64,000 nt of DNA, from the NCBI RefSeq assembly GCF_027942865.1, contig NC_134516.1, positions 24,201,322-24,265,321 of the forward strand, given 5' to 3'. Shown here one piece after another: positions 30,363 through 41,423 of the stretch (position 1 is its first letter; every line of letters starts with the position of its first letter). The translations under genes and the position numbers were made by a program. The notes under the pieces were generated by a model. That model saw only the letters and a program-made list of their open reading frames with translations, was not told the DNA's origin and searched no databases. This DNA is from Odontesthes bonariensis. Taxonomy: Eukaryota; Chordata; Actinopteri; Atheriniformes; Atherinopsidae.

Positions 30363-33300
30363 CAGAGACTTAGAAATGCTAGCGTGTTCCTGGAGGTAGG
30401 ACCATACACTCCAACAAACATTCTAGTAACCCCGAATACCAAACCTTTAACCATAGCTAACTCTTAAAGGAAGCAAAGAAGCTTACCCTCAAAATATCAC
30501 TTACCCAATCACGATAAAACTACTCCGTAGTATCATGATGCCTCAAGATTGAATCCAGGACACCTCAGTGTTCAAAACTTCAATTTTCAAGTCTATCATC
30601 ATCTGGTGACACACTCAACTTACCTTATTTCACCCATGTGACATCTACAAATGGGGGAAACTGGTCTATAACTGAATTAAAAGCCAAATTAGCAGTGAAA
30701 CACTGACAACAGCTTTCACCATGGATCCTTTTAGTTAGAATATCACTCGTTGCTACTGTACAGTGAAGCCCTGTCCAGGACCGCCGCCGCGACAAATATG
30801 TTACACATTACTGTTCGTATAAAGTCCTGCGAATATGCTCACACTCAGGTAGTAAACGTGCTCATTTCCTAACTATTAAGAAATACCACATCCTAGATCA
30901 TGACTCCAACATGAGCAAAAATTCTCCCCTAACATTGATCTTTTTCCAAAAGAAATCTGCATGCTTTTACTAGGATTTTCCATTTGAAATTATATAGGCT
31001 TAGAAACCTTTACTTATGAACATTATCTTTAGCTATTAGACATTCACTACGTAGGTTAAGTAAGCTTAACAAAATTACGTTTATAGCCATTGTACGTTTA
31101 TAGCCATTGTTGTGTCAGAATTGTATTAGGCTGTCTCGAGACACCCACCATAACCTTCTTGAGAGTCCTAGCAACCACCAGACTCGGACACACTGGACTT
31201 CTTCACCTGCGATTCGGATCAGCCACGAGTTCAGATCCGATTCGAATGGGGGAATGTAGCAGTCACAGTGCCGTGTGGATTAAGAGTTTTTCAAACTTTG
31301 ACAAAACCAACATTCCTGTGGGGGATGTTTACGTATGTGGATATAAACCAGATCTTCATTTTCTTTCCACAAAGGAAAAAAAGACAGAAACTGCCTAATT
31401 TACAACACCCTTAAGAGCTTTTGGGGAGTCGAACTCACTCTTGGAAAAGTGGGACACTTACAATCTTATCTAGACCATAACTCGAAAGTTGACACTTTAA
31501 CACCCCTTTTCACCAGCAAACAGACCAGATGGCTACATACGAACTGAGAAGACTTCACTAAGGCTCACTTTTAGTCGAATCTTAAAACTATATTAAATGT
31601 GTTTGATAACCGTGTACAATTTCTTTCAGGTTTCCAGCTTGATCACAAGACGCATATAGAGACAATTTGTACGATTCTGGCTTAAATATTGACAAAGAAC
31701 TGATCTTGGTAGAAAATGCCCAACCTGCCTGATGGAACCACATTGCCCCCTAGTGGTCTGCAGTGTTGATTAGTTGAACATTTAAATCCCAGAGGACTCA
31801 GTAAAATGGACAATATATGCAACTATTAACTTCTAACATGTCCCTTCAGTATCTATTTGGTATTTGTTTGGTGTCCCCATTGTTAACACAGAAAATGAAC
31901 ATTGTATGGCTCACTATTCATATGTCACGATTTCATAGATATTCATCTGAATTTTGAAAGTCATAATTGTCTTTATCATGTGTGTTATTTTGATGTCTTT
32001 ATATTACAAGTCTATGTTATATCTTTAATCTGCATATCTTAACAAGATGTGGTGTTTTCAGAATCACTGAGACAAATGTTCTATGAGATGGGAGTAATGG
32101 AGAAATAAGAGTTTTCTTTGTCTAAATCCAGAAATCCCCATATAGCACAGATCACCTTACACAGACATGCACACAGTTCAAGCATGTCATTGGCTGAAAA
32201 AGTAGTGTAAGCCCCGCCTCCGAGAGTCAAAACCCGGAACCCGCGGAAAACACGCTCTCTCTCTCTCTCTGTCTCTCTGTCTCTCTCTAGTTCTCTCGTT
32301 TGCTGGCTCGCTTCAGGCGTCTGCTCTCTTGCTTCTTGCCTCTTGTTCCAGAAGGGTTCCAACCCAGAGTTTCAGAAGGAGATTTGAGCAGAGAACAGCT
32401 GCTCAGAGACTTTTAGAGATGGTTTAAGCAGAAGAGAAGAGCTCGCCGGAGTTTGGGAGTTTTCCCATAATCTCAGGAGAGAACGGAAGGACGTGTGGAT
32501 AACGATGCAGCGGACGACCGGAGGAGACCCTCCAGAACCCAGTGAGACCCCGGAGACGAGAAAGAAAGACCCGAACAAAGAAACAGATTGAAATACTCTG
32601 AAGATGCACGTTTTACGTGTTTTTGTTCGTCCCTCGCCATCCACGTCCTTCTACGTCGCACGTCCTAACCTCCGCTGTTTCACGCCATCATCACCTTTTC
32701 CTACCAAGAAAGCCAACTCCAAGCAACCTTTTATTAATCTTCTGTGAACTTAAGTTCACTTCATCAGAGAAGCAACGGACCCACTGACACTAAGAAGATT
32801 CGACCATCTAACCCCAGTCCTCGGCACCATCGTTTCGGTTTCCCGGTGAAAGAAGCAACTGAGAAGTCCGCTAAAGTCAGCCACCACAGCCAGGAAGGCC
32901 CAGAGAGCGGAAGAGAAATCCCCTCGGACCCCGCGTGGACGCTGCCGTGTTCCGAACCGGCTAAGCACAGTAAGACCGACCCGTTTTCACCTTAAAGTGG
33001 GTTTGATGGATGTCTCGAGGCTTTCACAGAATGATAAATTAATCCAAAATGTCAGTATTTAGCTTCAAATAGTCAGCCAACCCAAACTATTTGAATAAAT
33101 CCAGTATCTCTCCATTCCCATACTTTATTTTATATTCACTAAGTGTTTTATATAATCACCCATATTCCATGCATCTCCTGTTTGTTTAAAGGTTCATGTC
33201 TAAGATCATATCATTGTAATAAACAGCTCATATATCTATATATATGTTATAATCACAGATTGTGTCGTATGCTTTCTTTACGTAATGTCTGTCCAACCAA

Positions 33301-33541
33301 ACGAGAACTTCACGAAAGTAGCGAGATATGAGACTGAATATTAATTGATTATTAATTGAAAGATTAATTTAACACCAGGATCGTAAGATTTCGAACAGTT
33401 TTCCTACCTGACTGTGACTTAAATTAAGTTAAAACCTAGGTAGGTGGTGCCCTGAATTCGAGGTAAGGTTTATTTGAGACTGTAAGAACATCTCATAAAT
33501 CCTTATATTTAATAGGTATATAAATACCCGGTAACGCTACA

Positions 33542-34690
33542 GATGACAACACTGATAATCGAATGACTTGGATCCAAAGGGAAAGTTCCCATGAGCCTTT
33601 GCAGTCAGCATGAAGCAGCCCATGGTCAGAGCCTCCTCTGCTGCTGCTGAAGTTCATTTCAGCCCAAAGTGAGACATGACGGTGATGTTTCAGGAGCTGC
33701 TGACACACACTGAGCAGCTTTAGCTCAGAACACCTGGAACACACACACATCATGCTGTCATCACGTGGTTTCCTGGCTCCGCCCCTCTGATGGTGCCCCT
33801 CAGCCTGCCTGATGACATTCAGGGGCAGCGGGTCGGTGAGACTCCATCTGGTGGCAGAAAATACAATTACACAAACAAACCTTTCCCACCGTCTTCACTG
33901 CCTGATGGATTAGATGGATGAGTGGATGTTTTCACTCACTGTCTCGTCGGGTTTAGGAATAAAAGTCCAAATGGAAAGGTGGTTATTTCAGGCTCTTCCT
34001 TGTGACTCTCTGCATAGGGACAGCCACCCCTCACCTCCATAACACATCTGATGTCAATACTCTTTAAGAAAGACACACGTGATTATGTTAACGACCATGT
34101 TTTTGCTAGCATAATTGTTCTGCTAGTTCTCATGTCGTTTATTGTTATGCTAATGAGTGCTACGTCAAGGTGTGAATGAGACTGGTATTGTATGTCAGTG
34201 TAATATTGTGTGAGAGTTGTAGGCTTATACTTTCTATTTGCATCAATATGCAAAGTCCATTTAATATTAAGGAAATTAAGGTTTCTTATTTGTACATTGC
34301 TCTAATTTAAATGTGCATATGGGTGAAGTTGTAATTATTGGGCATATTCAGAAGTTATTATCTGATATTCAGCAATGTTTATTATTTTCATTTCAGAACC
34401 ACACACATTAATGCACTTTGGATATTCTGTTGGTGACACTGTGCGGATTTTACTTCTACATAAACTTTCTCAAAGTCAACTTCAACTGTGTCTGTCTTTT
34501 GCTGGACATCCCGGAGTGTGTTTGAATCCTTTATTAACCACTAACAACGGGTGAGGGCTACATTAGCCAACCGTGCAGACGGCTGAGAGCTTCCAAGAGC
34601 TAACCGTATTGTTCAGTTACCGTCCCTCTCACATGGGGAAGTAGTACTCAGAATTCAGTAGCTTTTCATTGTATTTTTACTTATTGCCTA
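33542..34690. other. No recognised gene; unassigned sequence before the env-like fragment
   Basis: Contains a GC-rich stretch (33600-33860) with open minus-strand reading to 33753 but no recognised domain, then AT-rich sequence (34080-34560) that may belong to the same retroelement relic as the env-like fragment. Confidence 0.4.
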
Positions 34691-35150
34691 TTTGATTCTC
34701 CCTCCATGTCTCATTGGATTTTTAATGACACTTTGCATTCCACTCGCCCTGTCCCTGACATGTTTTGGCTGTGTGACCGTCACAGTAAGCTACATTCCAG
34801 TTTGCCTGCCAATTGGACTGGTAGGTGTGCCCATGTGATGTTGGTGTATAATGTCCGTATTGCTGTTGACCCTTTTGCTCCTCAAACCACCCGCTCAGTA
34901 CGCCAACGCTCTATTCCTGGCAGTTTTGATGATCGTGTCTATGTTGATGCAATTGGAGTCCCCAGAGGTGTCCCTGACGAATACAAAGCCAGTAATCAGA
35001 TAGCTGCTGCTTTGAGTCCATTTTCTTATGGCCTACTATTAACAAAAATGTGGACTGGATCAATTATCTTTTTTTTAACCAACAGCGTTTTATTAATTAC
35101 ACTCATGATGCCATTGAAGGACTAGCTGAACAGCTAGGCCCCACACTTTG
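34690..35150 (+). pseudogene. Retroviral env-like fragment (fossil)
   Basis: Translations resemble the surface/transmembrane part of fish endogenous retrovirus envelopes: 'PANWTGRCAHVMLVYNVRI' followed by 'PGSFDDRVYVDAIGVPRGV' and 'DEYKASNQIAAAL'. Only this part of an envelope gene is present; it is broken and no surrounding LTR pair was defined. Same strand as the LTR element ending at 33541, but no evidence ties them together. Confidence 0.6.
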
Positions 35151-35277
35151 AGAAGCACTGATTAAAGCCATGAGATGAAGTGATTCCAAGTACAGACTGT
35201 TTTGGAAGTCCAGCAACCTCCTGAAGCTCTGCTGTAAGCAGTTATGGCACCATGTTGACGTACATAATAACACCTTA

Positions 35278-35351
35278 TGGCACTGCTGGGATTTGAACCC
35301 AGGATCTCCTGTTTACTAGACAGGCACTTTGACCAATTAAGCCACAACACC
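35278..35351 (-). tRNA. tRNA-Thr (AGT)
   Basis: 74 nt on minus: GGTGTTGTGGCTTAATTGG..., anticodon loop CTAGTAA (AGT), T arm GGGTTCAAATCCC. The acceptor stem relies on wobble pairs (GGTGTTG/CAGTGCC). It lies just outside arm B. The 5' flank (CACATGGTTCATAAAACTGA on plus) is shared with the copies at 37169 and 41354. Confidence 0.75.
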
Positions 35352-35888
35352 ACATGGTTCATAAAACTGATGAAAGAATAAAGAGCAGGAACTGGATCCA
35401 CCTCAGAAAATGTTTTTTGTGATTCTGTACCTCAAGAATAGTTAAAGCCATGAGTAGAAGTGCCTCCAATTGGCTCAAAACTTCATCATATTTTGCAGAT
35501 ATTGTTGGGTTTTCAACTCAGACCCTGGTGTTCATGAGGAAGTCACTTTCACCAGTTACAGCCAGATCTCATGAAGCGGTGTACTTATTACACGCCAAGT
35601 CATTTACTGTGTTTTTACAAGGCTTTTTTATGCTTTTGCATATTATTTTCCGCTATATATTTCAAGGAAATGACGTCCTGCCCTCAACTTTTACTCTAAC
35701 TCTGACTATTTCATGGTTTGTACATTCATTTTGATGTTATGTAGTGTGACAGGAGGAGAAGCTCCACCGTACTGTACCCTAACCATTTGACTTGTTATGT
35801 GAACAGAGGAAAATTACACTCTGAAAGCATAAAAAAGGCATAAATGAGACTTTAAAAGCTGTGTGCTATTTATACGCACTTTCATTAA

Positions 35889-37082
35889 AGGGATAGTTCG
35901 GGATATTTGACATGAATCTGTATGGCATCACCATAACCAGTGTCGTGCATTCAAACTGACTTACCCCCGACAGTGTCCTGTGAGCCGAGTTCTTGTCCAG
36001 TGTTGGTCAAGGCGAAAGTAGTCCGGCTTGTTTGCTGGGGTCAAGAAATTAGCGCGTTTCTCTTCCCAAAACAGTATGTGTGCTAAAGAGTGATTTATTT
36101 CATCACAAAAACCGAAGCCGGCAAAAGTCACTCCTCGTTATCACTTGGGCCCTATACTGTCTCTCATTGTGTATCAGTGCGCACGTCATTCTGACCGCGA
36201 GCTGTGCGCACGAGTCGATTCACCTTGTTTACTGCTCGGGAAGATGTCTGACTAAGAGAGCGACGAGGAACATATTGACTTCCGTTCAGAGCCAAGGGGG
36301 TATCTTTATGAACCCGTTTATACTGAGGAGGAAGTTCGCCAAATGGACTTAAATCGGGCAGAAAGAGAGAGGGTGGACAGAGAAGTGATGGAAACAGAAG
36401 CTGGAGTCACTGCTGGAGCTGCGATACCCAGGGTGGCCGACAAATCCTGGTGCACTTGTTTGAAGTGCGAAGTAATGCAGACAGAGGTGGAATGTTACTG
36501 CTGACACGAGTGGGATTTAGTTATGCCCCAGATACAAAACTTTTCCATAGATGAGGATGTTGGCGGCCGCGGGACAGCTGCTGCCTGCAGGCTGCATCAC
36601 AAATAACGGTGACTTCCCTGCACTCCTGAATGCAGGCGTCTTGAGAACTTTTTTCCATGTTCCCAAGATCAACTGGAAGAGGCGTCCCAGACCAGCTGGA
36701 CCCGATGGCCAGTTGTCTGCAGAGTAAGTGTTGAGCACTGCCAAAGAACAGAAAGACTCGTGCGCACAGCTCGCGGTCAGAATGACGTGCGCACTGATAC
36801 ACAATGAGAGACAGTATAGGGCCCAAGTGATAACGAGGAGTAACTTTTGCCGGCTTCGGTTTTTGTGATGAAATAAATCACTCTTTAGCACACGTACTGT
36901 TTTGGGAAGAAAAACACCCTAATTTCTTGACCCCAGCAAACAAGCCGGACTACTTTCGCCTTGACCAACACTGGACAAGAACTCGGCTCACAGGACACTG
37001 TCGGGGGTAAGTCAGTTTGAATGTACGACACTGGTTATGGTGATGCCATACAGATTCATGTCAAATATCCCGAACTATCCCT
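35889..37082 (+). mobile_element. TTAA-inserting fold-back DNA transposon, 1.19 kb, with ~326-bp inverted repeats
   Basis: Ends AGGGATAGTTCGGGATA and its inverse, flanked by TTAA on both sides (35885-35888, 37083-37086). Arm A retains the single-TTAA empty site. The inverted repeats extend about 326 bp inward (35889-36215 against about 36755-37082) with few mismatches, so the single strand would form a long hairpin. The middle encodes a P2X7-tail-like relic. TTAA duplications are made by piggyBac and Kolobok transposases; the A/G-rich ends favour a Kolobok-like group, but this is inference. Confidence 0.85.
36244..36504 (+). pseudogene. P2X7 C-terminal (ballast) domain-like coding relic in the fold-back element
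   Basis: From ATG 36244 the frame reads MSD, a stop (36253-36255), then continues open as 'ESDEEHIDFRSEPRGYLYE', 'PVYTEEEVRQMDLNRAERER' and 'WCTCLKCEVMQTEVECYC' up to a stop at 36502. The last motif parallels the zinc-binding 'DWCKCGSC...CC' region of the P2X7 receptor cytoplasmic tail (P2RX7_C). Downstream frames (to about 36730) add 'DFPALLNAGVLRTFF', again like that domain. In fish this domain is encoded outside receptors by many repeated genes. The early stop and frame changes make this copy inactive. Confidence 0.6.
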
Positions 37083-37168
37083 TTAAGTGGACCAGTGACA
37101 AGGATTTAGTAGAAAGCTGATAATAAGCTGTTTTATATGCTAAGTCATAGCTAGCTCTGATGGACCAC

Positions 37169-37242
37169 AGGCACTGCTGGGATTTGAACCCAGGATCTCC
37201 TGTTTACAAGACAAGCACTTTGACCAACTAAGCCACAGCACC
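37169..37242 (-). tRNA. tRNA-Thr (TGT anticodon on a Thr-AGT body)
   Basis: 74 nt on minus starting GGTGCTGTGGCTTAGTTGG, loop CTTGTAA giving anticodon TGT, T arm GGGTTCAAATCCC. Apart from the anticodon the body follows tRNA-Thr(AGT). The anticodon stem 5' strand (CTTGT) has one weakened pair. Confidence 0.7.
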
Positions 37243-37650
37243 ACATGGTTCATAAAACTGATGAAAGAATAAAGAGCAGGAACTGGATCCACCTCAGAAA
37301 ATGAGCGCCAGAGACTCTCCCAAAACTAACTGTGACTTCTAAAAAACATTTTTATCAAGTCTGACCAAAGAACAGACTCATAATAACCATGATGCTCATT
37401 GAAAGGTCCATCATTTGATGAAGACCAACAATGCAAAGCATTCAGTAGAACTCTGCTAACAACCAGTTTCTCATGCCAAGTCATAGCTAGAGACCGCAAC
37501 TATTAAATGCATCATAACATTAAAGACGATGAACCGCACAACATAACAGATAACAGAACACAAAGAAGAAAGTGAATTATGCCGTCAGTGTTGAGAGCAC
37601 TACACATGCCCCCCCAGAATTCACTCTAACAGAAAACCTGAGAAAAAATA

Positions 37651-39927
37651 TCAACGGCGTGGGGGGCGAATCAAACGTCCAGTGCGGCTCCGCCGAATTT
37701 GAGAGTGCGGAACCGCCCCCTCAGTGGCTGTCTGTGGGGCTCCCCTGCGGCATGGTCGAGGGGCAGGAGGAACGGAAAGGGGGGGCCTAGTCAGAGGCCG
37801 TCCCCGTTTTGGGGGCTGCGCCAACTCAACTGGCCTGGCCAGATCAAGGTGAGCTGGTTTAAGGCGGTCCACAGAAATACACTCCGGTTTGCCCCCAATG
37901 TCCACCACAAAGTGCTTGTCCCCAGTTTCCACAACACGGAAAGGGCCCTCGTAAGGCGGACGGAGAGGTCCGCGGTGCCCATCCACACGAATGAAAACAT
38001 ACCCAGCAGACTGTAGGCCACTGGGGACGTGAGAGTTTGGTAGACCATGGCAGGAGGTAGCAAGTGGAGCAAACAGCTTGGCATTGTCTAACAGGCTGGA
38101 GCACTGGAGTGTGGCTGACCAAGGGGTCGTGGTGCTGGGGACGAAATCCCCTGGGACCCGCAGTGGCTGACCGTAGACCAGCTCTGCGGAGGAGGCCTGG
38201 AGGTCTTCCTTCGGCGCTGTCCTGATGCCCAGCATGACCCATGGGAGCTTGTCAGCCCAGGAACTGTCCTTCAGGCTGGCACGCAGGGAGGCTTTCATGG
38301 ACCTGTGAAATCGTTCACAGAGGCCATTGCTCTGGGGGTGGTAGGCCGTGGTGCGGTGGAGTTTAATTCCCAAGCTCCCTGCGACAGCGTTCCAAAGCTC
38401 GGAGGTAAACTGAGCGCCACGGTCTGAGGAGATATCTGAAGGGGCGCCAAAACGGGACACCCAGGTGCCAATAAATGCCCGTGCCACGTCCGCTGATGTT
38501 ATGGATGACAGTGGAACAGCCTCTGCCCACCGTGTGGTCCTGTCGACCATAGTGAGTACATGAGTGTAACCCTGCGAGGGTGGAAGTGGGCCAACTAGGT
38601 CGATGTTGACGTGGTCGAAACGTCGTTCAGGCACTTGAAATTGTTCCAGTGGCGCTTTGGTGTGGCGGTGTACTTTGGCACGTTGGCACTCCACACAGGT
38701 GTTCGCCCAGTCCCTCACGTCCTTTTTAAGTCCGTGCCACACAAACTTTGCTGCCACCAGCCGTTGTGAGGCCTTGGTTCCGGGGTGTGAGAGGCTATGG
38801 ATGGCGTCGAAAACAGGCCGCCTCCACTTCGCAGGCACAACAGGCCTAGAAGAGCCCACAGAGATGTCGCAAAGCAGAGTGGTGCCAGCGTCGTCGAATG
38901 CCACATCCTGAAGCTGTAGCCCAGTAGCGGATGAACGGCAAGCCTGCACGTCCGGGTCTGTGGCCTGCTCCGTTGCCATGCTGCCGTAGTCCAAACCAAG
39001 GTGGACCGCCCCCGCAACAGCACGGGAGAGGCAGTCTGCAACCTGGTTGTGCTTCCCAGAAAGGTGTGCAATGTCCGTCGTGAACTCTGAGATGTAAGTC
39101 AGCTGCCGCTGTTGCCTGCCGGACCATGGCTGAGTGACTTTGGACATGGCGAAGGTCAGAGGTTTGTGGTCCACAAAAACGGTGAACTGGCGTCCTTCCA
39201 GCAGTGAACGAAAGTGTCGGATGGCGAGGTACACTCCAAGTAGCTCCCGGTCGAAAGTGCTATACTTCCGTTCACTGGGACGTAACTGCCTGCTGAAAAA
39301 GGCGAGAGGCTGCCAAGCATTACCCACCCACTGCTCGTAAACCGCACCGACCGCGTAGTCCGAGGCGTCCGTGGTAAGTGCGATTGGGGCAGAGGAGGCG
39401 GGATGGGCCAACATGGCAGCCTTAGCCAGGGCTGTCTTAGCGTCCACAAAAGCCTTGTCGCTTTCCATGTTCCAGTCCACAGTGTGCTTAGGCTTGGCAC
39501 CTTTCAGAGCCTCGTACAGGGGATGTATGGTTTGGGCAGCCCTGGGGAGAAAACGGTGGTAAAAGTTAACCATGCCAAGGAACTCCTGTAAGGCTCTGAC
39601 AGTGACTGGGCGTGGAAAAGTGGTGATGGCCTCCACTTTTGACGGAAGGGGAACAACCCCGTCCTTCGTGACTCTGTGCCCCAGAAAGTCTATGGTGAAC
39701 CGACCGAACTCGCACTTGGCTGGATTGATGATGAGCCCGTGCTCGGTAAGTCGCTCGAACAGAGTGCGAAGGTGCGAAAGGTGCTCTGGAGGTGATGAAC
39801 TGGCCACGAGGATGTCGTCAAGGTACACAAACAGAAAAGGCAGATCCCGTAACACAGAGTCCATGAGCCGCTGGAACGTTTGAGCAGCATTTTTGAGCCC
39901 AAATGGTGTGCGCAGGAACTCAAACAA
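37651..39927 (-). pseudogene. Gypsy pol region (fossil): reverse transcriptase, RNase H, integrase
   Basis: A long open stretch with the RT active site 'FVYLDDILVAS', RNase H motif 'TTDASDYAVGAV', zinc finger H...C-x2-C ('TCVECQRAK'), integrase core 'NIDLVGPLPPS' ... 'SSDRGAQFTSELW' ... 'NGLCERFHRSMKASL', and a C-terminal chromo-like or basic tail. In the living family these copy the RNA and insert the cDNA. The element as a whole is broken. Confidence 0.85.
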
Positions 39928-40069
39928 ACCACGTCAATGTCAGCCACCACGTCCACCTGTGAAGCAGGAAGTAGACTCCGCTGTGCCCCTGTGTTGCAGA
40001 GGAATCGCCGGCTGGAGATGGAGTCGTGGATGAAGAGCAGCCCGCCGGCATGGCCGACGCTCACGGCCA

Positions 40070-40789
40070 CTAGTGAGCGCCGGCCTTGGTGTTTCCCGCT
40101 CCACTGAAACTGCATGGAGAGCGGCATCGTTTGGCCTTGGGGCCAAACCTGGCATGGTAGTAGTACACACCTGAAGACTGCTGCCGACGCGGGGCTGCTG
40201 CTGCGATGATCATGTGATCATCGGATATTTCTGATACAGCAACAGCACCAGCAGGAAGAAGGGCAGCTGCGCAGGGCTGTTGACTAGCCAGGAAACACTT
40301 GTCAGCCTCAGCAGCCAGTTCTCTACAATCAGTGCTGGCAGTGTTGGCCAAAGCAGCTCTCACATGAGCAGGCAGTTGGCGCAGGAAAAGGTGGAGGAAA
40401 AGGAAATCTGGCTTGTTGTCACCGAGCAGATCGAGCATTCGGTCCATTAGCTCTGAGGGCTTGCTGTCACAGAGCCCTTGAAGAGAGAAAAGCCTGCTAG
40501 CCCTCTCTGTGTCAGATAGTTCGAATGTTTTCAGTAAGTATTCTTTCAGAGTTTCATACTTTCTCGTCAGAGGAGGACATTTAAGAAGGCTCACTACTCT
40601 CGATGCCGTAGAACTTCCGAGGGCAGATACCACATAGTAGTATTTCGTTTCGTCGGCCGTTATCTGACGCAAGGCAAACTGTGCCTCAGTCTGAGTGAAC
40701 CAGGCAGAAGAAGACGATTCCCAGAATTCGGGGAGCTTGAGAGACACAGCGTTTGCGGTCATGGCGATCTGGATACGTCCAGTAAACAA
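40070..40789 (-). pseudogene. Gypsy gag region (fossil)
   Basis: Encodes 'KLPEFWESSSSAWFTQTEAQ', 'YYYVVSALGSSTASRV' and 'FLRQLPAHVRAALANT', the capsid-like part of the gag of mag/Barthez-type gypsy elements. It starts just inside the LTR and primer-binding site. Part of the broken element 37491-41100. Confidence 0.8.
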
Positions 40790-41184
40790 ACGTCGGGGTC
40801 ACCAGTGTGGAAGTTGCCTTTAGGCGAAAAGATGAGCCGAAAACTTCTCACATTAAGACTCTGTGAGTCGCGTTTATTAACTGACAAAAACTGACAGTTC
40901 CAACTGACAAAAACTGACAGTTCCAACTGACAGCTCGCGCATCAACAGAACAGCTGTTATCATGAAACGTCACCGGATCTCTTAAAGAGACCGCAACTAT
41001 TAAATGCATCATAACATTAAAGACGATGAACTAACAACATAACAGATAACAGAACACATATAAGAAAGTGAATTATGCCGTCAGTGTTGAGAGCACTACA
41101 CTATGTATTTTTGTTCTGCTTGTTTGATAGTTAAGACCATACTATTTTCTTAACACGGTAGACTATACTTATTTTTTCTTTTTT

Positions 41185-41352
41185 TTTAGACTTTTAGTCG
41201 ACTAAAACTAGACTAAAACCCTTTTGAGTTTTCGTCGACTAAAACTGGACTAAAACTATCACATATAGAAGTGACTAAAATGTGACTAAAACTAATAAGC
41301 ATTTTAGTCCAAAAGACTAAGACTAAATCTAAGATCGTTGTCAAAAACAACA
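41185..41352 (+). repeat. (GACTAAAACTA)n-rich dispersed repeat
   Basis: Repeated words ACTAAAACTAGACTAAAAC and TTAGTCGACTAAAA give a TAGTC/GACTA-rich minisatellite-like block ending TTGTCAAAAACAACACTG. It truncates the 3' end of the tRNA-Thr copy at 41354. A common fish interspersed repeat type. Confidence 0.6.
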
Positions 41353-41353
41353 C

Positions 41354-41416
41354 TGATTTGAACCCAGGATCTCCTGTTTACAAGACAGGCACTTTGAACA
41401 ACTAAGCCACAGCGCC
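41354..41416 (-). pseudogene. tRNA-Thr (TGT), 3'-truncated
   Basis: On minus, GGCGCTGTGGCTTAGTTG... with loop CTTGTAA (TGT) and the T loop up to GGGTTCAAATC. The 3' acceptor strand is replaced by the neighbouring repeat. D loop carries GTTGTTCAAAG in place of GTTGGTCAAAG. Confidence 0.65.
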
Positions 41417-41423
41417 ACATGGT

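Larger units (their letters stand above)
24525..33541 (+). mobile_element. LTR retroelement (fossil), ~9.0 kb, long LTRs, gag-like ORF
   Basis: The LTRs are 24525-26718 (about 2.19 kb) and 31255-33541 (about 2.29 kb), both TGTAGCAG...GCTACA. Most of their length differs by only a few percent by eye. A purine-rich tract (GAATGGGGGAA) precedes the right LTR, and a possible primer-binding region follows the left one. The only protein recognised is gag-like (28374-30362). It looks non-autonomous, with no polymerase gene seen. No clear target duplication: CCTTG is on the left and GATGA on the right. Family not assigned (Ty3/gypsy-like or retrovirus-like). LTR similarity suggests a fairly young insertion. 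Confidence 0.85.
37491..41100 (-). mobile_element. Ty3/gypsy LTR retrotransposon (fossil), 3.6 kb, incomplete
   Basis: Minus orientation. The LTR nearest the gag end is 40806-41100 (TGTAGTGC...TTCCACA), followed by a primer-binding-type TGGTGACCCCGACG. Part of the second LTR is at 37491-37604, next to a poly-purine tract. Recognisable parts in order are gag, reverse transcriptase, RNase H and integrase. It looks broken, with about two or three breaks. Absent from arm A, so inserted after the duplication. Nearly identical LTR remains suggest a young insertion. Confidence 0.9.

Noticed and set aside
24525-33541. Polinton/Maverick or other large DNA virus-like element
   Set aside because: Long direct LTRs and a gag-like ORF fit an LTR element; no capsid, polymerase B or integrase of that group was seen.
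36517-36891. 124-codon minus ORF in the fold-back element
   Set aside because: It is formed largely by the inverted repeat arm and mirrors the plus-strand ORF of the other arm.
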